NCBI GenBank assembly: GCA_004519485.1
Contig: CP038106.1
Location: 1,561,501 to 1,625,500, forward strand
DNA length: 64,000 bases
Direction of reading: 5' to 3'
Source: Nannochloropsis oceanica
Taxonomy: Eukaryota; Sar; Eustigmatophyceae; Eustigmatales; Monodopsidaceae
Made by a program: the position numbers and the translations under genes. The notes under the pieces were generated by a model. That model did no database searches and was not told the DNA's origin. It saw nothing but the letters and a program-made list of their open reading frames with translations. Positions within the stretch are counted from its first letter, which is position 1. Every line of letters starts with the position of its first letter. Shown in pieces: positions 33,211-44,500 of the stretch.

Positions 33211-35158
33211 ATGGAAGAAGGAGAACCAGAAGCACAACGAGCCGGTCTGAAGGCTGCGCGTGCCTTGGTGGTGCTTGGTCTTATTACCGCCCGCGAGTGC
33301 AAACACCTCCTATCGGCCCTCTCTTTCACCAAAACCCCTCCTTCGCCCCCTCCCCTCCATTCTTCCCAACCCCCCGCCGTTCCTACTTCCCCCTATCACT
33401 CTTCTGGAAAAACTGTCTCTCCTCCTCCCCCTCCTCCTCCTCGACGTCTGGATCCCATTAGTCTTGAGCCGCTGTGTGAGGTGGAAGGAGGGACGCACAC
33501 CTTCTGCTTCCCTCCTTTGGGGGGGGGGGTAGGGAGGGAGGGAGGGAAAGAGGAAGGGTGTGAGGTGGTTTACAACGTGAGGTCTTTGTGTGAATATCTG
33601 GTCGCCACGGGTCAGTTCGTGGAGCCCACGAGCCGGAGAGCGATTGAGGGGGAGGACGTGCAGGTAAGGAGGGAGGGAGGGGGAAAGGGAGGGAAGAAGG
33701 GAGGATGGCTTGGACGCCGGGCACATGTTCTAGAGAGGCGTTATTAAATGATGCATATTCTACAGGCGCTGGCGAACAAGCTGGTGCTGCTCGGGGAGAG
33801 TGAGATGAAGGACAACTTGTGGGCTGCTTTTGCCTCGCCTGACCGGTACGCGAGGGAGGGAGAAAGGGAGGGAGGGAGGGAAGGAGGGAAGGAGGGAAGG
33901 AGGGCGGCAGACACTTGAGGAAGAAAAATGCGCGCCTTGTCTTTATCGCCCTCCTTTTCCTCCCTCCCTCCTTCCCCTCTCTTCTAATTGCTTTTCCGAC
34001 TGGAGCGCATGGAGCTCACCACCTTGCCAAGCCTGTCCCTCACCTCCCTCCCTCCCTCCCACCCTCCCTCCCTTCTTCCCTCTCAATCGATGTACGTCCT
34101 CCCTCCTTCCCTCCTCAGTGCAGCGCTCTTGCGGGAGCGTATGGATCTATTGGAGGGTCTCGACCGATGCGTAGGGGAGGTGGTGACAGAAATGCTGCGT
34201 GTGGTGGAGGGAGGGATGACGGCAGGTAGGGGGAGAGGGCGGGAGGGAGGGAGGGAAGGGAGATGGGAGAGAGGCGTGGAGGGGCCAGGAACTTGCAGGC
34301 GACGAGCAATCAACTGTATGACGACCCTCGTCTTTCCTTCTGTCATTTCACTCGTCCTCTTCCTTCCTTCCTCCCTCCCTCCCTCTCTCCCTCCTTTCCT
34401 CCCTCCCTCCCTCCCTCCCTCCCTCACTTGCGCCCTAGCCGTCTCGGCGGCCGACGGCGAGGTGCGCCTGTGCATGCTCTTGCCCCATTTCGAGCACTTC
34501 TTCAACCAGGTCCACTCGCTTCCCTCTTCTCCCTCCCTCCCTCTCTCCCTCTCTCCCTCCCTCCCTCTCTCCTTGCTCCGCTTTGACCATCTAGTTGCTC
34601 CCCTGACACTCCATTACCACCTTCTCTCCCTTCCACTTCCCCTTCCTCCCTCCCCTCCGTCCTTCCAGCTGGTGCAGGCGGATGAGATCTACGCCCTACA
34701 GTGCATCGACCAGTACATTCGTGTGCTCAAGTAAGGAAGCAGGGAGGGAAGGAGGGAGGGAGGGAGGGAAGGTGGGTGTGAGAGAGAAGGAGGGAGGAAA
34801 GAAGGGAGGTTGAGAGGGAGGGAGGGAGGGAGGGAAGGAAGGAAGAAGAGGCGGACGAAAAGTTAAGGGAAAACGCGCGGTGGAGGCTCTCAAATGACAC
34901 CGTCGTTCTCCTTTTCCTACGTCCCTCACCCCCTCCCTCCTTCCTTCCCTCCCTCCCTCCCTCCCTGCAAGCGGCCCTCCGACCTACCCTACGAGCGACG
35001 CCCGAGGCCTCCTGTCGGCCTGCCTCTCCTTCCTCCGCGACAAGGAGAGGGATTTGGCGCGAAAGGTGGAGAGGAAGCGGAGGAAGCAGCAGAAGCAACA
35101 ACACGAACAGCAGCAGCAGCCAGAAAGGAGGGGATGGATGGGGAGATGGCTTGGATGA
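33211..35158 (+). CDS. Unrecognised protein with U-box/RING-like segment and helical tail
   Basis: Six exons (33211..33663, 33766..33845, 34119..34225, 34439..34509, 34669..34730, 34972..35158) join in phase to 319 residues. Residues 85-150 or so contain LDPISLEPLCEV, VVYNVRSLCEYLVATGQFVE and PTSRRAIEGEDVQ. This spacing resembles a U-box (DPI-x-E-P, then a helix, then PxTRxx), with no zinc-binding cysteines needed; ubiquitin ligase activity is only a guess. After it come amphipathic helices (RERMDLLEGLDRCVGEVVTE, MLLPHFEHFFNQ, LQCIDQYIRVLK) and a basic coiled tail (FLRDKERDLARKVERKRRKQ) ending in Gln repeats. A GGGA run is translated as GREGGKEEG inside the U-box-like segment. Start choice is uncertain. 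The donor of exon 4 (GTCCAC) is weak, but phase supports it. Confidence 0.65.
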
Positions 35159-35159
35159 G

Positions 35160-35207
35160 GGAGGGAGGGAGGGAGGGAGGGAGGGAGGGAGGGAGGGAGG
35201 GAGGGAG
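35160..35207 (+). repeat. GGGA array
   Basis: About 12 tandem GGGA units beginning just after the stop codon of the U-box-like gene. Confidence 0.9.
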
Positions 35208-35468
35208 ATAGAGGCGCGAAGGTTGCTTGTGTGTATATAGAGGAATAGAATAAGAGGGAAGAAGAGGAGGGGGATGGAAGGAGTGGGGGGAGGGGGGAGA
35301 TGAGAAAAAAGAGGGGATAGATGAATGAATCTATGTGATGGGAGAAATTCCGGGATTGGAAAAAGAAGACGGAGAGCAGGTTTAAAGGAGGGTTAAGAGA
35401 CGGAGACGCATGCAGACGCCAAGGCAGGGGGACATGAAGACAGCTCCAGCTCCTCGACACATCTGCAT

Positions 35469-35471
35469 ATG

Positions 35472-35511
<40 letters not shown>

Positions 35512-35514
35512 CGT
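35469..35514 (+). repeat. (TA)n(TG)n microsatellite
   Basis: An alternating TA run passes directly into an alternating TG run of about 12 units. Confidence 0.9.
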
Positions 35515-35625
35515 GTAAACACACTCAAGTGCGTAGTAGCATGCTCTCTATGGAAGGGACGAAGGAGGAGATGGCCAACCACTACCGCTACAAATACTAC
35601 AAGTATCATCATTACCACTACCACC

Positions 35626-35630
<5 letters not shown>

Positions 35631-35682
<52 letters not shown>
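35631..35682 (+). repeat. (CAG)16 microsatellite, intergenic
   Basis: A near-perfect CAG run outside any supported gene. Confidence 0.9.
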
Positions 35683-35684
<2 letters not shown>

Positions 35685-36868
35685 CCCCACCCCTCCGGCC
35701 AATCCCGGACATAAGATAAGCAATGCAGATCACAATACAAATCCTCCTAATCAGCCAATTAATTAGCAATGCAGTTCACGAAACAAACTCTCCTGACAAA
35801 ACAATGAATAAGCAACGCACACACGACACAAATCCTTCTCGTAGAGCAAAACAAGCAACGCACACACGAAACGAATTCTCTTTTGTCAAACAATGAATAA
35901 ACACCCACGAGGAGGACATCGAATATGATGGCAAAGAAAAGAGAAGAGAAGGGAGGGGAAAAAAGAGGGCGGAATAATAAGGAGGGTCAAAGCAGGAAAG
36001 TAACTGGCAAAGGAGGAGAAAGAAGAGAAGAGGAATTAAAAAGAAGACGATAGAAGGAAGTGAAGATAAAAAAGGAAATAAAGGGAAACAAGGAAGGGCA
36101 TACCCAAGAGATGCATCGGACATCCACAGAGAGCTTCTGGTAAACGCCATGCGTATGTCAAATGACATTCTTTGCCTTCCTCCCCTCCGTCAACCACGAC
36201 AATTGATACCGACAAAGTCCTTTCTAAGGCCTCCTCCTCCTCCTCTGCCTCCTCCTCCTTCAATAGACCTCGTCTCTTGTCCCCGACAGAACAACACTCA
36301 CCAACACGAAAAGTAAACAAATGAAACGCAACTCTGTCGGTGAGAACCTTCCTATTTCCCTGGAGATTGATTTCATTCTTCTGATACTCAAACCCCTCTC
36401 TCCTCCGCCACCTCCATCACTATTCGTCAGGCACATTAATACGGCATCTCAAATCAAGTGTGTGTGCCCGTACGGTGGGAGACAACAAAAGAAGGAAGCC
36501 TTTAAGGGGGAAGGGGAGAAAATGGTTTAAAAGCAGAGGCCGAAACCACTGGATCCCTCTCCCTTCCTCCTCTCTCCCTCCCTCCCTCCCCCCCTTTCAT
36601 GTGCGGCGGTCCTCTGACCGCCGCACACACACACATACAATTACAGAAGATGATGGGACAAGACAGGGCCTCCTTACAGACGCCCCCCATCACACCACCT
36701 TCCCAGGCCTAACAACGCACTCTCACTCACTTTAACTTTGACACTGGCTAAACCCAGACCGACCACTCCTTACTAAATCCCCTTTCGCGCGTAAAAAGCT
36801 ACCCTCTCCTCTTCTCTCCATCGCTCTCGGCCCCTTCTTTTTTCTTGATGCGGTGCACGAGACAAGGC

Positions 36869-38585
36869 TTAGAAGAAGAAGTTGTAGACATCAGAGAGGG
36901 CGAATCGGTGAAATTCGAACTCGGGGAGGCCGTTGGTCACAAACTTCTCCTGTAGGAGCAAGGAGGGGGGGAAATCGTAGAGGAGGAAGGGGGTGAGCGG
37001 GGGGCAGGGATGGTTGGGAAAAGCGAGGAAGGGGGAGGGAGGGAGGGAGGGAGGGAAGGGAAGGGCGGACGAACCTGGATCGTGATGCCGGCGGCGGCGA
37101 TCATGGCAAGTCGGCCGTTGTTGAGCTCCTGTAGCATGAAAGAGAGAGGGAGGAAGGGGGGAGGGGGCAGGATGAGAATGGGATCTAGACAAGCTGTAGG
37201 CCCATAGACGGCGGGAGAGGAGGTGGGAGGGAAAGCACACCTTGTTGCGGTAGGAGAGGAAGGCCTCCTCGTCCTCGTTCTCGATGATCTTGAGGGGGTC
37301 AAGGCCCAGGTTGCCGCAGATGTAATCCTCCTTCACGCCGGCGATGGTGGTCTGGTGAATAGGGAGGGAAAGGAGGGAGAGAAGGAGGGCGAGATGGTTA
37401 TTGGAGTGAGTTGGGAGGAAAGGGGAAAAGCATACACTGAAGAAAACAACAATTGACTGTTTGGAGGACAGAGAGAGGGAGGGAGGGAAGGAGAGGAAGG
37501 GAGGAAGGAATGGAAGGTACTCACGGAGCCGCCCATGTTCTCGTCCCACCCTGTGGCGATGGTCTTGGCCTCGATGACGCCGATGATGAAGAGGAGGGCA
37601 GTCCAGAAAAGGGGGTAAACGTTTTGGATTTCCTGGAAGTGGAAGATAGCGCCGTCCATCTCCTTCTCGTTAAAGCCCCACAGGGGGTGGTAGTTCTCCT
37701 GCACCGCGGTGCCCAGCACGGCAAGCATGGCCACTCGGCCTGTCGGTTGAGGAGAAGGGAAGGGACGGGAAGAAGAGCATGTGGTGAGACCAATGAAGAA
37801 GGAATGAAAAAAGGGGGGGGGGGGGGAAGGCGTGACGTACCGTGTTTGAGCTCGGCTTCGCGCCATTTCTTGAGCTCCTTGAAGGACTTGTCTTTGGACA
37901 GGCCAAGGGGGTCAAAGCCCTCAGGGAAGGGGGAGGTCTTGCCGGCCTCCAGTTCGATCTCAGCCAAGTTCATGCTGATGGATGAGGGAGAGGGGAAAAG
38001 AGGGGAGAAGCGGAGAGGGTGAGCGAAGGTAAAACAGATGCCTCGTTCGAGAAGGAGAAAAGATGGGGCCGGGGGGGAGAGGGGTGAAAGGAGGGACGGT
38101 GAGGTGATAGAAACGCACGGTCCAGTCATGACTCAAGGTACGATGGGGATGGTGGTGTCGTGTTCGTGTTGGTGTTGGTGTTGTGAGCGAGGAATGTGGG
38201 TATAGGAATCTGCCACGGGAGGAAAAGGAAGAGGACGATCTTTTGGGGAACTTGGTTTCAATGCCAGGGGAAATCAAAGGTACGGCGCGACCGAACTTCT
38301 CTGTAAGAAGGTTGATTAGGGTGTACAGGGGGGAAGGCAGGCGATGCGGGGGAAGAGGCCCGCAACTTGTACACAAACACACGTACAGGCCTGATATTCG
38401 TTTTTCCCGTCGCGTCTTTTGGGTTCAACCACACGGGTAATGCAGTCAAGCGCAGGGACCTGAACACACATAGCACTCACTTACCGGAGGGCACCGGCAC
38501 GGGTGCGGGACCCCGCAGAAGGGAGGGTGGGCTTGACAAAAGCGGCGGCAGTGCCGAGCATGGCGAGGAAAGAGAGGACACGCAT
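36869..38585 (-). CDS. Light-harvesting complex protein (LHC superfamily, red-lineage type)
   Basis: Six minus-strand exons (38585..38485, 37974..37841, 37739..37525, 37351..37241, 37128..37075, 36949..36869) give 231 residues. The leader MRVLSFLAMLGTAAAFVKP is a signal peptide with the Ala-Phe cleavage motif of complex plastids, followed by a short transit peptide to about residue 34. Helix 1 contains WREAELKHGRVAMLAVLG and helix 3 ELNNGRLAMIAAAGITIQ, each with the Glu and His/Asn plus Arg pair that ligates chlorophyll and forms the inter-helix ion pair. Helix 2 is LFWTALLFIIGVIEAKTIA. The FDPLGLS motif before helix 1 and LGLDPLKI before helix 3 are typical of fucoxanthin/violaxanthin-chlorophyll antenna proteins. 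The protein sits in the thylakoid membrane. The exact LHC subfamily cannot be fixed by eye. Confidence 0.93.
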
Positions 38586-39606
38586 GGTTCTTCTGGGTGG
38601 GGAAGAGAAAAGGATGAAGAGGTGAGCTTGTTGCCGGGAACAGGGCAAACGAGGCAGGGAGCCAGTGCGAGAAGCGAGATGAAAGAAGCGTTGGCAGAAT
38701 GAGCGGACCGCGGTAGGGTGAGCAAATGCCCAACACTAGTGTGCGTCGTCACCACGAGCAAAACATACAACAGAACTTTGCAGGAAGTCGGGGAAGGGAA
38801 GTTCATATCCTTCTCGTCGCCAACTTGGAAATACAGTATCCACATGGTCCAAATGCGACACATCTGTTGCCGCATCTCCCAGCTATTCTTGTTTATGCGT
38901 CTTATAAATCGACAGGCACGCGATTGTCCTCCAAGCCATGCTTTCGATTGTCTTTATTCCAGAAGAAGAACAGCGCTTCCATTGCTGCTGGAGTTTGAGT
39001 GCGTGTGACTGCCCAGTCCACGCGTTGGAAAGCGTCGTCCGTTTTTCGCTGCAACTTGCACCTCTCCGGGTGTGCCAGGACCAGCAAAGGGCTTTCTTTC
39101 ATGTTCTACGTGGTACTGCAGTACATTCTGCCAGGTAGGACATGCAAGACATGTGTTTTTGGGTGGTTTTGGATTGGAAAATTCCAGGTGCGAAGGTGCG
39201 GAAATTTGTGAAAGTGAATTGCGCGAACTGTGTGGGATACTCGTCGGTCGCATTGCACTCCGTCGCACTGGCACTGCTAGAACCATGCATAGATACAGTA
39301 TAGCAGTGGCCGACTGCGTGTGGAAAAGCGCAGCCTCTCTCTCGAAATTATTTCTAATTTGATTTACGCATATACGCATTCATTTTCAATTGCACGTGCA
39401 ACTCCTCCTTTCTCGAGATAGGTGCTCGCTCGTTCTTGCATGGCTCCCGGTATTGCACAAAGAATGGAATTGACGTGAAAGAAGAAGCAATATTTTGTAA
39501 ATTGAGGTCAGTCTTTACTACCGAGAATTCTTTTCTTTTTTCCTTATTCAACATCAACGTACAGGATACTTTACATGTAATTTCCTAGCTACTCCATTCA
39601 GTCCTC
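38586..39606. promoter_or_regulatory. Upstream region of the LHC gene
   Basis: About 1 kb between the LHC start codon and the stop codon of the next minus-strand gene. The LHC promoter should be in its first few hundred bases. I see no clear TATA box or light-element repeat and no gene. Confidence 0.35.
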
Positions 39607-40874
39607 TCACCTGTCCCGCTCTCCTCCCTCATTTCTGCTGCCGCCTCTCCAACCTCCCTCTTCACCTCCTCCCCTCTCATCATCCTGCTCCTCCTTTCCT
39701 TCCTCCTCCTCCCCCACACTCTTACTGTAATATCTCAACTTCCTTCCCTCCTTCCTAGCAGCCTCGAACATCACCTCTTGGTACCAGCCAGTGGGATCAA
39801 CGCCCACCACCCTCCTATACCCTCCCCGTTGATAGAGTCCCATCGCTGCCTCGTCAGCTTCATCGAGATGCAAATAAATCACCTCCTCTCCCCACACCCT
39901 TCGCACCAATCCCTCCGCGGCCTTGACCAGGCCTCGGCCGAGCCCCTGGCCACGATAGAGGGGGGCAACAGCGAGATTGCAGAGATAAGGGCGGCATTTC
40001 CTATCGTATCTGAGAGAGGACGAACGAATGCTCGATATAAGGTTCCCGTCCGGCCGACGGAGGCACAGCTCAACGACCGCCACTAGGCGGCGGGTGGGTT
40101 CTTCCTCCACGCATAAAGTCAGGCTTTCGCTCGTCTGACCCTCCAGGGACAGGGTGCGCAGGCGTTCTCCGTGCCGGGAGAGGAGTCCCCAGCGGAGTTC
40201 TTGCCTGGAGGCAACGAAGGCCAAGGCGTTGACGGTTTGCGTAAAGGGGCGGATGAGGCGGCGGGCCAGCCACGAGGGGGAAGAGGAGGAGGAGGGGGGG
40301 GAAGGGGAGAAATCGGGATCCTGCAGGGGTAGGTCGGGAGGGAAGCAGACGAGAAGAAGCTGGACGAGGGAGGGGAGGTCGGAGGGCTCGAGGAGGCCGA
40401 GGCGATATCCGAGCGGGAGGGGTTTCGGCCCAAATGTGGCTTGCACTGCGGAGGGAGTTGAGGGGTGGTGATGGAAGGGATGAATAGCGACCCAATGATG
40501 ATAAGAAAGGACTGCAAGAAAGTAGGATGCAATGGAATGAATGATGCCGAAGTTTTAGTGCTGTGTCGGGAACGAAAGGTGTCATGAGAGGGAGGGAGGG
40601 GGAATAGACACAAGAGGGTGAAAAGGTTGAAAAATCGCCACCACGTCGTACCTTCTTCTGGCGGTAGGGGTATGGGTGCGAGGGCCCGAGGGGTACATTG
40701 GCTACGTACTTCTGAAGCTGGGAGCCGCTGCAGCTGCAAAAATGTCAAGGGAAGGGGGCTGGCGGTGAGCGGCAGGCAGCACTGGAGCAGGAGAAGGAGG
40801 AGGAGGATGGCGAGTACGATGAAAGTTTCTGGAGGGCCATGGCGGTGTGCTGGACGCGCCTGCAGCGGCCTCAT
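39607..40874 (-). CDS. GNAT-family N-acetyltransferase, probably plastid- or ER-routed
   Basis: Two minus-strand exons, 40874..40652 and 40445..39607, join in phase to 353 residues. The GNAT core is clear: motif A/B reads YLCNLAVAPLYRGQGLGRGL with the acetyl-CoA pyrophosphate loop QGLGRG, then LHLDEADEAAMGLYQRGGYR, the C-terminal motif with the usual Tyr. The N-terminus has a strongly hydrophobic stretch (TFIVLAILLLLLLLQC) followed by a Ser/Pro-rich region, which could be a signal peptide plus transit peptide or a membrane anchor. Plants have plastid GNATs that acetylate lysines and N-termini, and a similar role is possible but not shown. The C-terminal tail is Glu/Gly-rich. Confidence 0.8.
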
Positions 40875-41506
40875 CCTGCAACCCTGTATGTCGCAATAGC
40901 ATGGTCTGGCGGTGAGCTTATCTCATCAAATTGGAGGATCCTGTCGACTAAATTTCTTTGAATGCACCCTCCTCCAGGACGGCTTTGTATACCGCGTGCC
41001 GAAGCAGGCCGACACTGTACCGTGCAAGACATAGCTTCCCCATGAGTGAGCCGCACAGGCCGAATGCATTGGACCCATCTCGAGTTCAGTGCGGCACTTA
41101 TTGATTGATAAATATGCGGCTCCGACACACACATATGCCTATGTTCGCCCCTTATCAACCTCCCCTCCCTCCTCCTTCCTTCCTCCCTGGTTTTAACGAA
41201 CACAAGAAAGGCCATTAACTTTCGAATAAAGCAATGAAAGCACTTTAATCAAGAGGCAACCGTATTGAAGCACTTACAGTAATCCTTTCATTCTTTCCAA
41301 TACAAAGGACAGCATTGTCCTCCTTGCAAATTCTCTCCATCCTCAAGGGCCTCAGCCTGTCCGTGCATGCGTTGTGGTTTCTCATCCAGAGCGCTTCGTC
41401 CCTCTCTATGTAAGATGGCACTCCTCCTACTACTGTTATCATCATCCCGATCTATATCCATTCTGTTTCACGTGTACAAGCCCTCCCTTCCTTCCTCCTC
41501 CCTTCC
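40875..41506. other. Intergenic spacer between two minus-strand genes
   Basis: About 630 bases. No frame with a domain; presumably the promoter of the GNAT gene and the 3' UTR of the MFS gene. Confidence 0.4.
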
Positions 41507-44500
41507 TTACGATTTCGCCCCCACCTGTCTCCTCCCTTCCTCCAATAGCTCCACTCCACTATTCTCCTTCTTCACCCCTATCTCTCCCTCCCCCTCACCC
41601 TCATTCACGTTCTCCTCTTTAAACAAAATACGAAAGACCCCCACGGCGACGAGAAGGGCTAAGATGTCGAAGGCGCCGGCCACGTAGAAAGTGATGCCGG
41701 TGATCCATTCCCCACGCTTGAGGAAGGGAGGGAGGGCGGAAGGGACGGAGGAAGGGAGGAGGAGGATCAATACATTATAATGGCAAAGGATAGAATGGAG
41801 AAAATCAGACGTACCTCGGCAATGCGCTGCTTGTCAAAGAAGTAGCTGAATATCATGCCATATAACGGCGTGCCGACGGTGCGGGCCAGGACGCGGAGAC
41901 TCATGATAGAGCCTTGCACGATGCCTGAGGAGGGAGGATGGGAGATAGGGAGGGAGGGAAAGGTCAGTGGAAGGGCAGTCTTTCTTTCGGCGCACGAGGG
42001 TGCGTATGAGGGAGGGAGGGAGGCCGGGAGGGAGGGAGGGCGTACCTTGATCGGTGTGAAGCACATTTCTGCTCATGAAGCTGAAGAGCCCGGGCAGTTT
42101 GAGACCCGCCAAAAATCGGGGAGCCATCTAGAAAGGGAGGGAGGGAGGGAGGGAGGGAGGGAGGGAGGAAGGGACGGGAAAGACAAGAGGGACGGGAGGG
42201 TGGAATGAGTGGTGGGGTTGTAAGGAGGGAGGGAGGGAGGGAGGGAGGGAGGGGAGGTACCATGAGAAACATCATCCATGAAGCAAAGGCACTGCCCATG
42301 ACGGCCATGCTCAAACCGTGCATGAAGAGACCGATGAGGACGCAGCCCTTGTCTGAGGGGGGGGGAGGGAGGGAGGGAGGGAGGGAGGGACGGGAAGAAG
42401 TGAAAGAGGATGGGATAAGGACGAGCATCTGACCCGGGGGAGGGGGAGAGGGAGAGAGAGAGGGAGGGAGGGAGGGAGGGAGGGAGGGAGGGAGGGCGTA
42501 CCCGAAACGAAGCGCGGTACGATATGGCGGAGGTTTCCCTGGAGGATGGCGATGGTGAGAGCCAGGAGGGATATGTACAGGCCTACAGAGACGTATGACC
42601 TAGAGGGAGGGAGGGAGGGAGGGAGGGAGGGAGGGAGGGAGGGAGGGAGGGAGGGAGGGGTGAGAGCCAGGAGGGATAAAAAGTACAGGCCTACAAAGAC
42701 GTATGATCTAGAGAGAGGGAGGGAGGGAGGGAGGGAGGGAGGGAGGGAGGGAGGGAGGGAGGGAGGGGTGAGAGCCAGGAGGGATAAAAAGTACAGGCCT
42801 ACAGAGACGTATGATCTAGAGAGAGAATGGGAGGGAGGGAGGGAGAGAGGGAGGGAGGGAGGGAGGGAGGGAGGGAGGACGTACCATCCAAGGCGGCGTT
42901 TGGCGTAGATGACGATAAAGGCGTAGACGCACTCGGACATCTGAGAGAGGAAGTAGGGGATGGAGAAGAGGAGGAACGACCGGTACCTTGGGAGGAAGGG
43001 AGGGAGGGAGGGAGGGAGAGAAGGAATTGGAAACCTGCGGTGGAGAAACACCACAAGCACAAGCACATTTCAACATCAGAAGATCGTTCGTCCTCTGTCC
43101 CTCCCCTCCCTCCCTCCCTCCCTCCCTCCCTCCCTCCCTCCCTCCTTCCTTCCACATCAACGTCCCCGTCCATCAGTCTTCCCCTCCTCCCTCCCTCCCT
43201 CCCTCCCTCCCTCCCTCCCTCCGTACCTCAAGGCTTTTTTGAGCCCCAGGATGGGGTTGCTGCGTTCGAGAGACATCTTGGAGTTGTTGGGAGGGAGGGA
43301 CTCGGCCATGGCGAAGCTAGGGAGGGAGGGAGGGAGGGAGGGAGGGAGGGAGGGAGGGAGGGAGGGAGGGAGGGTGAGAAAATGGTTGGAGGGAGGGAGG
43401 GAGGGAGGGAGGGAGGGAGCGAAGGGTGCTGTGTACGAGGTCCATACCCGATGGCGACCGAGACGACGAGGAAGAAGATGGAGACGTAGAGGGGGTAGAT
43501 CAACTGGAGGGGGAGGGAGGGAGGGAGGGAGGGAGGTGGGAGAGGGGTAGATTGCGGACCAAGATTGAGGAGGGAGGGAAGGAGGGAGGGAGGGAGGGAG
43601 GAAGGGAGGGAGGGAGGGCTTGCCTACGTTGATTGATTGGATGGAGGGCCCGAACATGGGCCCTACCATCATAGCCAGACCGATGGCCATGCCTGGATGG
43701 GGAGGGAGGGAGGGAGGGAGGGCGAGGGGTTGGGGGCGTTGGAAGAGCAGGGAGTGTTGAAGAGCCTGGGCAGGATCGATTGTCAGACGAAACAAGGAAA
43801 GAAGGAAAGGAAGGAAGGAAGGAGGGAGGGCGGGAGGGAGGGAGGGAGGGAGGGAGGGAGGGAGGGAGGGAGGGCGGGAGGGAGGGAGGGCGTACCAAGT
43901 CGGCCAAATTGCTGGGTTAGACCTCCCTCCACGTCCTCCCGGCCTGCACCTAGATCCCCCGTGATGGCATTAAGCATGGCAAGGACTGAGTTACTGATGC
44001 CGTGGATGATGAAATAGGCCAGGACGGAGGTGGGGACCTGGGATAGGGAGGGAAGGAGGGAGGGAAGGAGGGAGGGGGAGGGAGGGGGAGGGAGGGGGAG
44101 GGAGGTGGAGGTGGTGGCGAGATGCACATGGGAGCCACAAGGCTCCGAGGGGGGGGGCACACATATCTATATGCACCTCCACTCCACCACCCGCACACGT
44201 ATACACACATATACACACTCCTTCACACATACACCCACACAAACACACCCACCAAGCCACACCCCGCACCCTTCGTCCCCCCCCCCTCCTCACCGGCCTG
44301 ATGACCACCACTAGCGTCCCCACGATGTTCAGGATGAGGGAGCTCAGCAATATGGGCCGTCTCCCCAGGCAGTCGCTCAGGTTGCCCAGCGTGGCGGCCG
44401 TTAAAAATTGAATGCCCCGCTCTACGCCTTGGCACATGCTGGTCACAAGCGGAGGAAGGGAGGGGGGAAAGGAGGAAGGAGGGAAGGAGGGCAGGCGGAA

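Larger units (their letters stand above)
35159..36868. other. Long convergent spacer with microsatellites
   Basis: About 1.7 kb between converging genes. It starts with a GGGA array (35160-35207), then a TA/TG microsatellite (about 35469-35514), a (CAG)16 run (35631-35682), several similar CGCACACACGA stretches around 35815-35870, and mixed purine/pyrimidine-biased DNA to 36868. No frame shows a domain. Confidence 0.55.

Noticed and set aside
35631-35682. CAG run as coding polyglutamine
   Set aside because: The short frames containing it have no domain, splice sites or sensible start; it lies between converging genes.
42661-42830. Extra functional MFS exons
   Set aside because: The two additional copies lack the 3' part of exon 9 and a donor, and the gene keeps phase without them.
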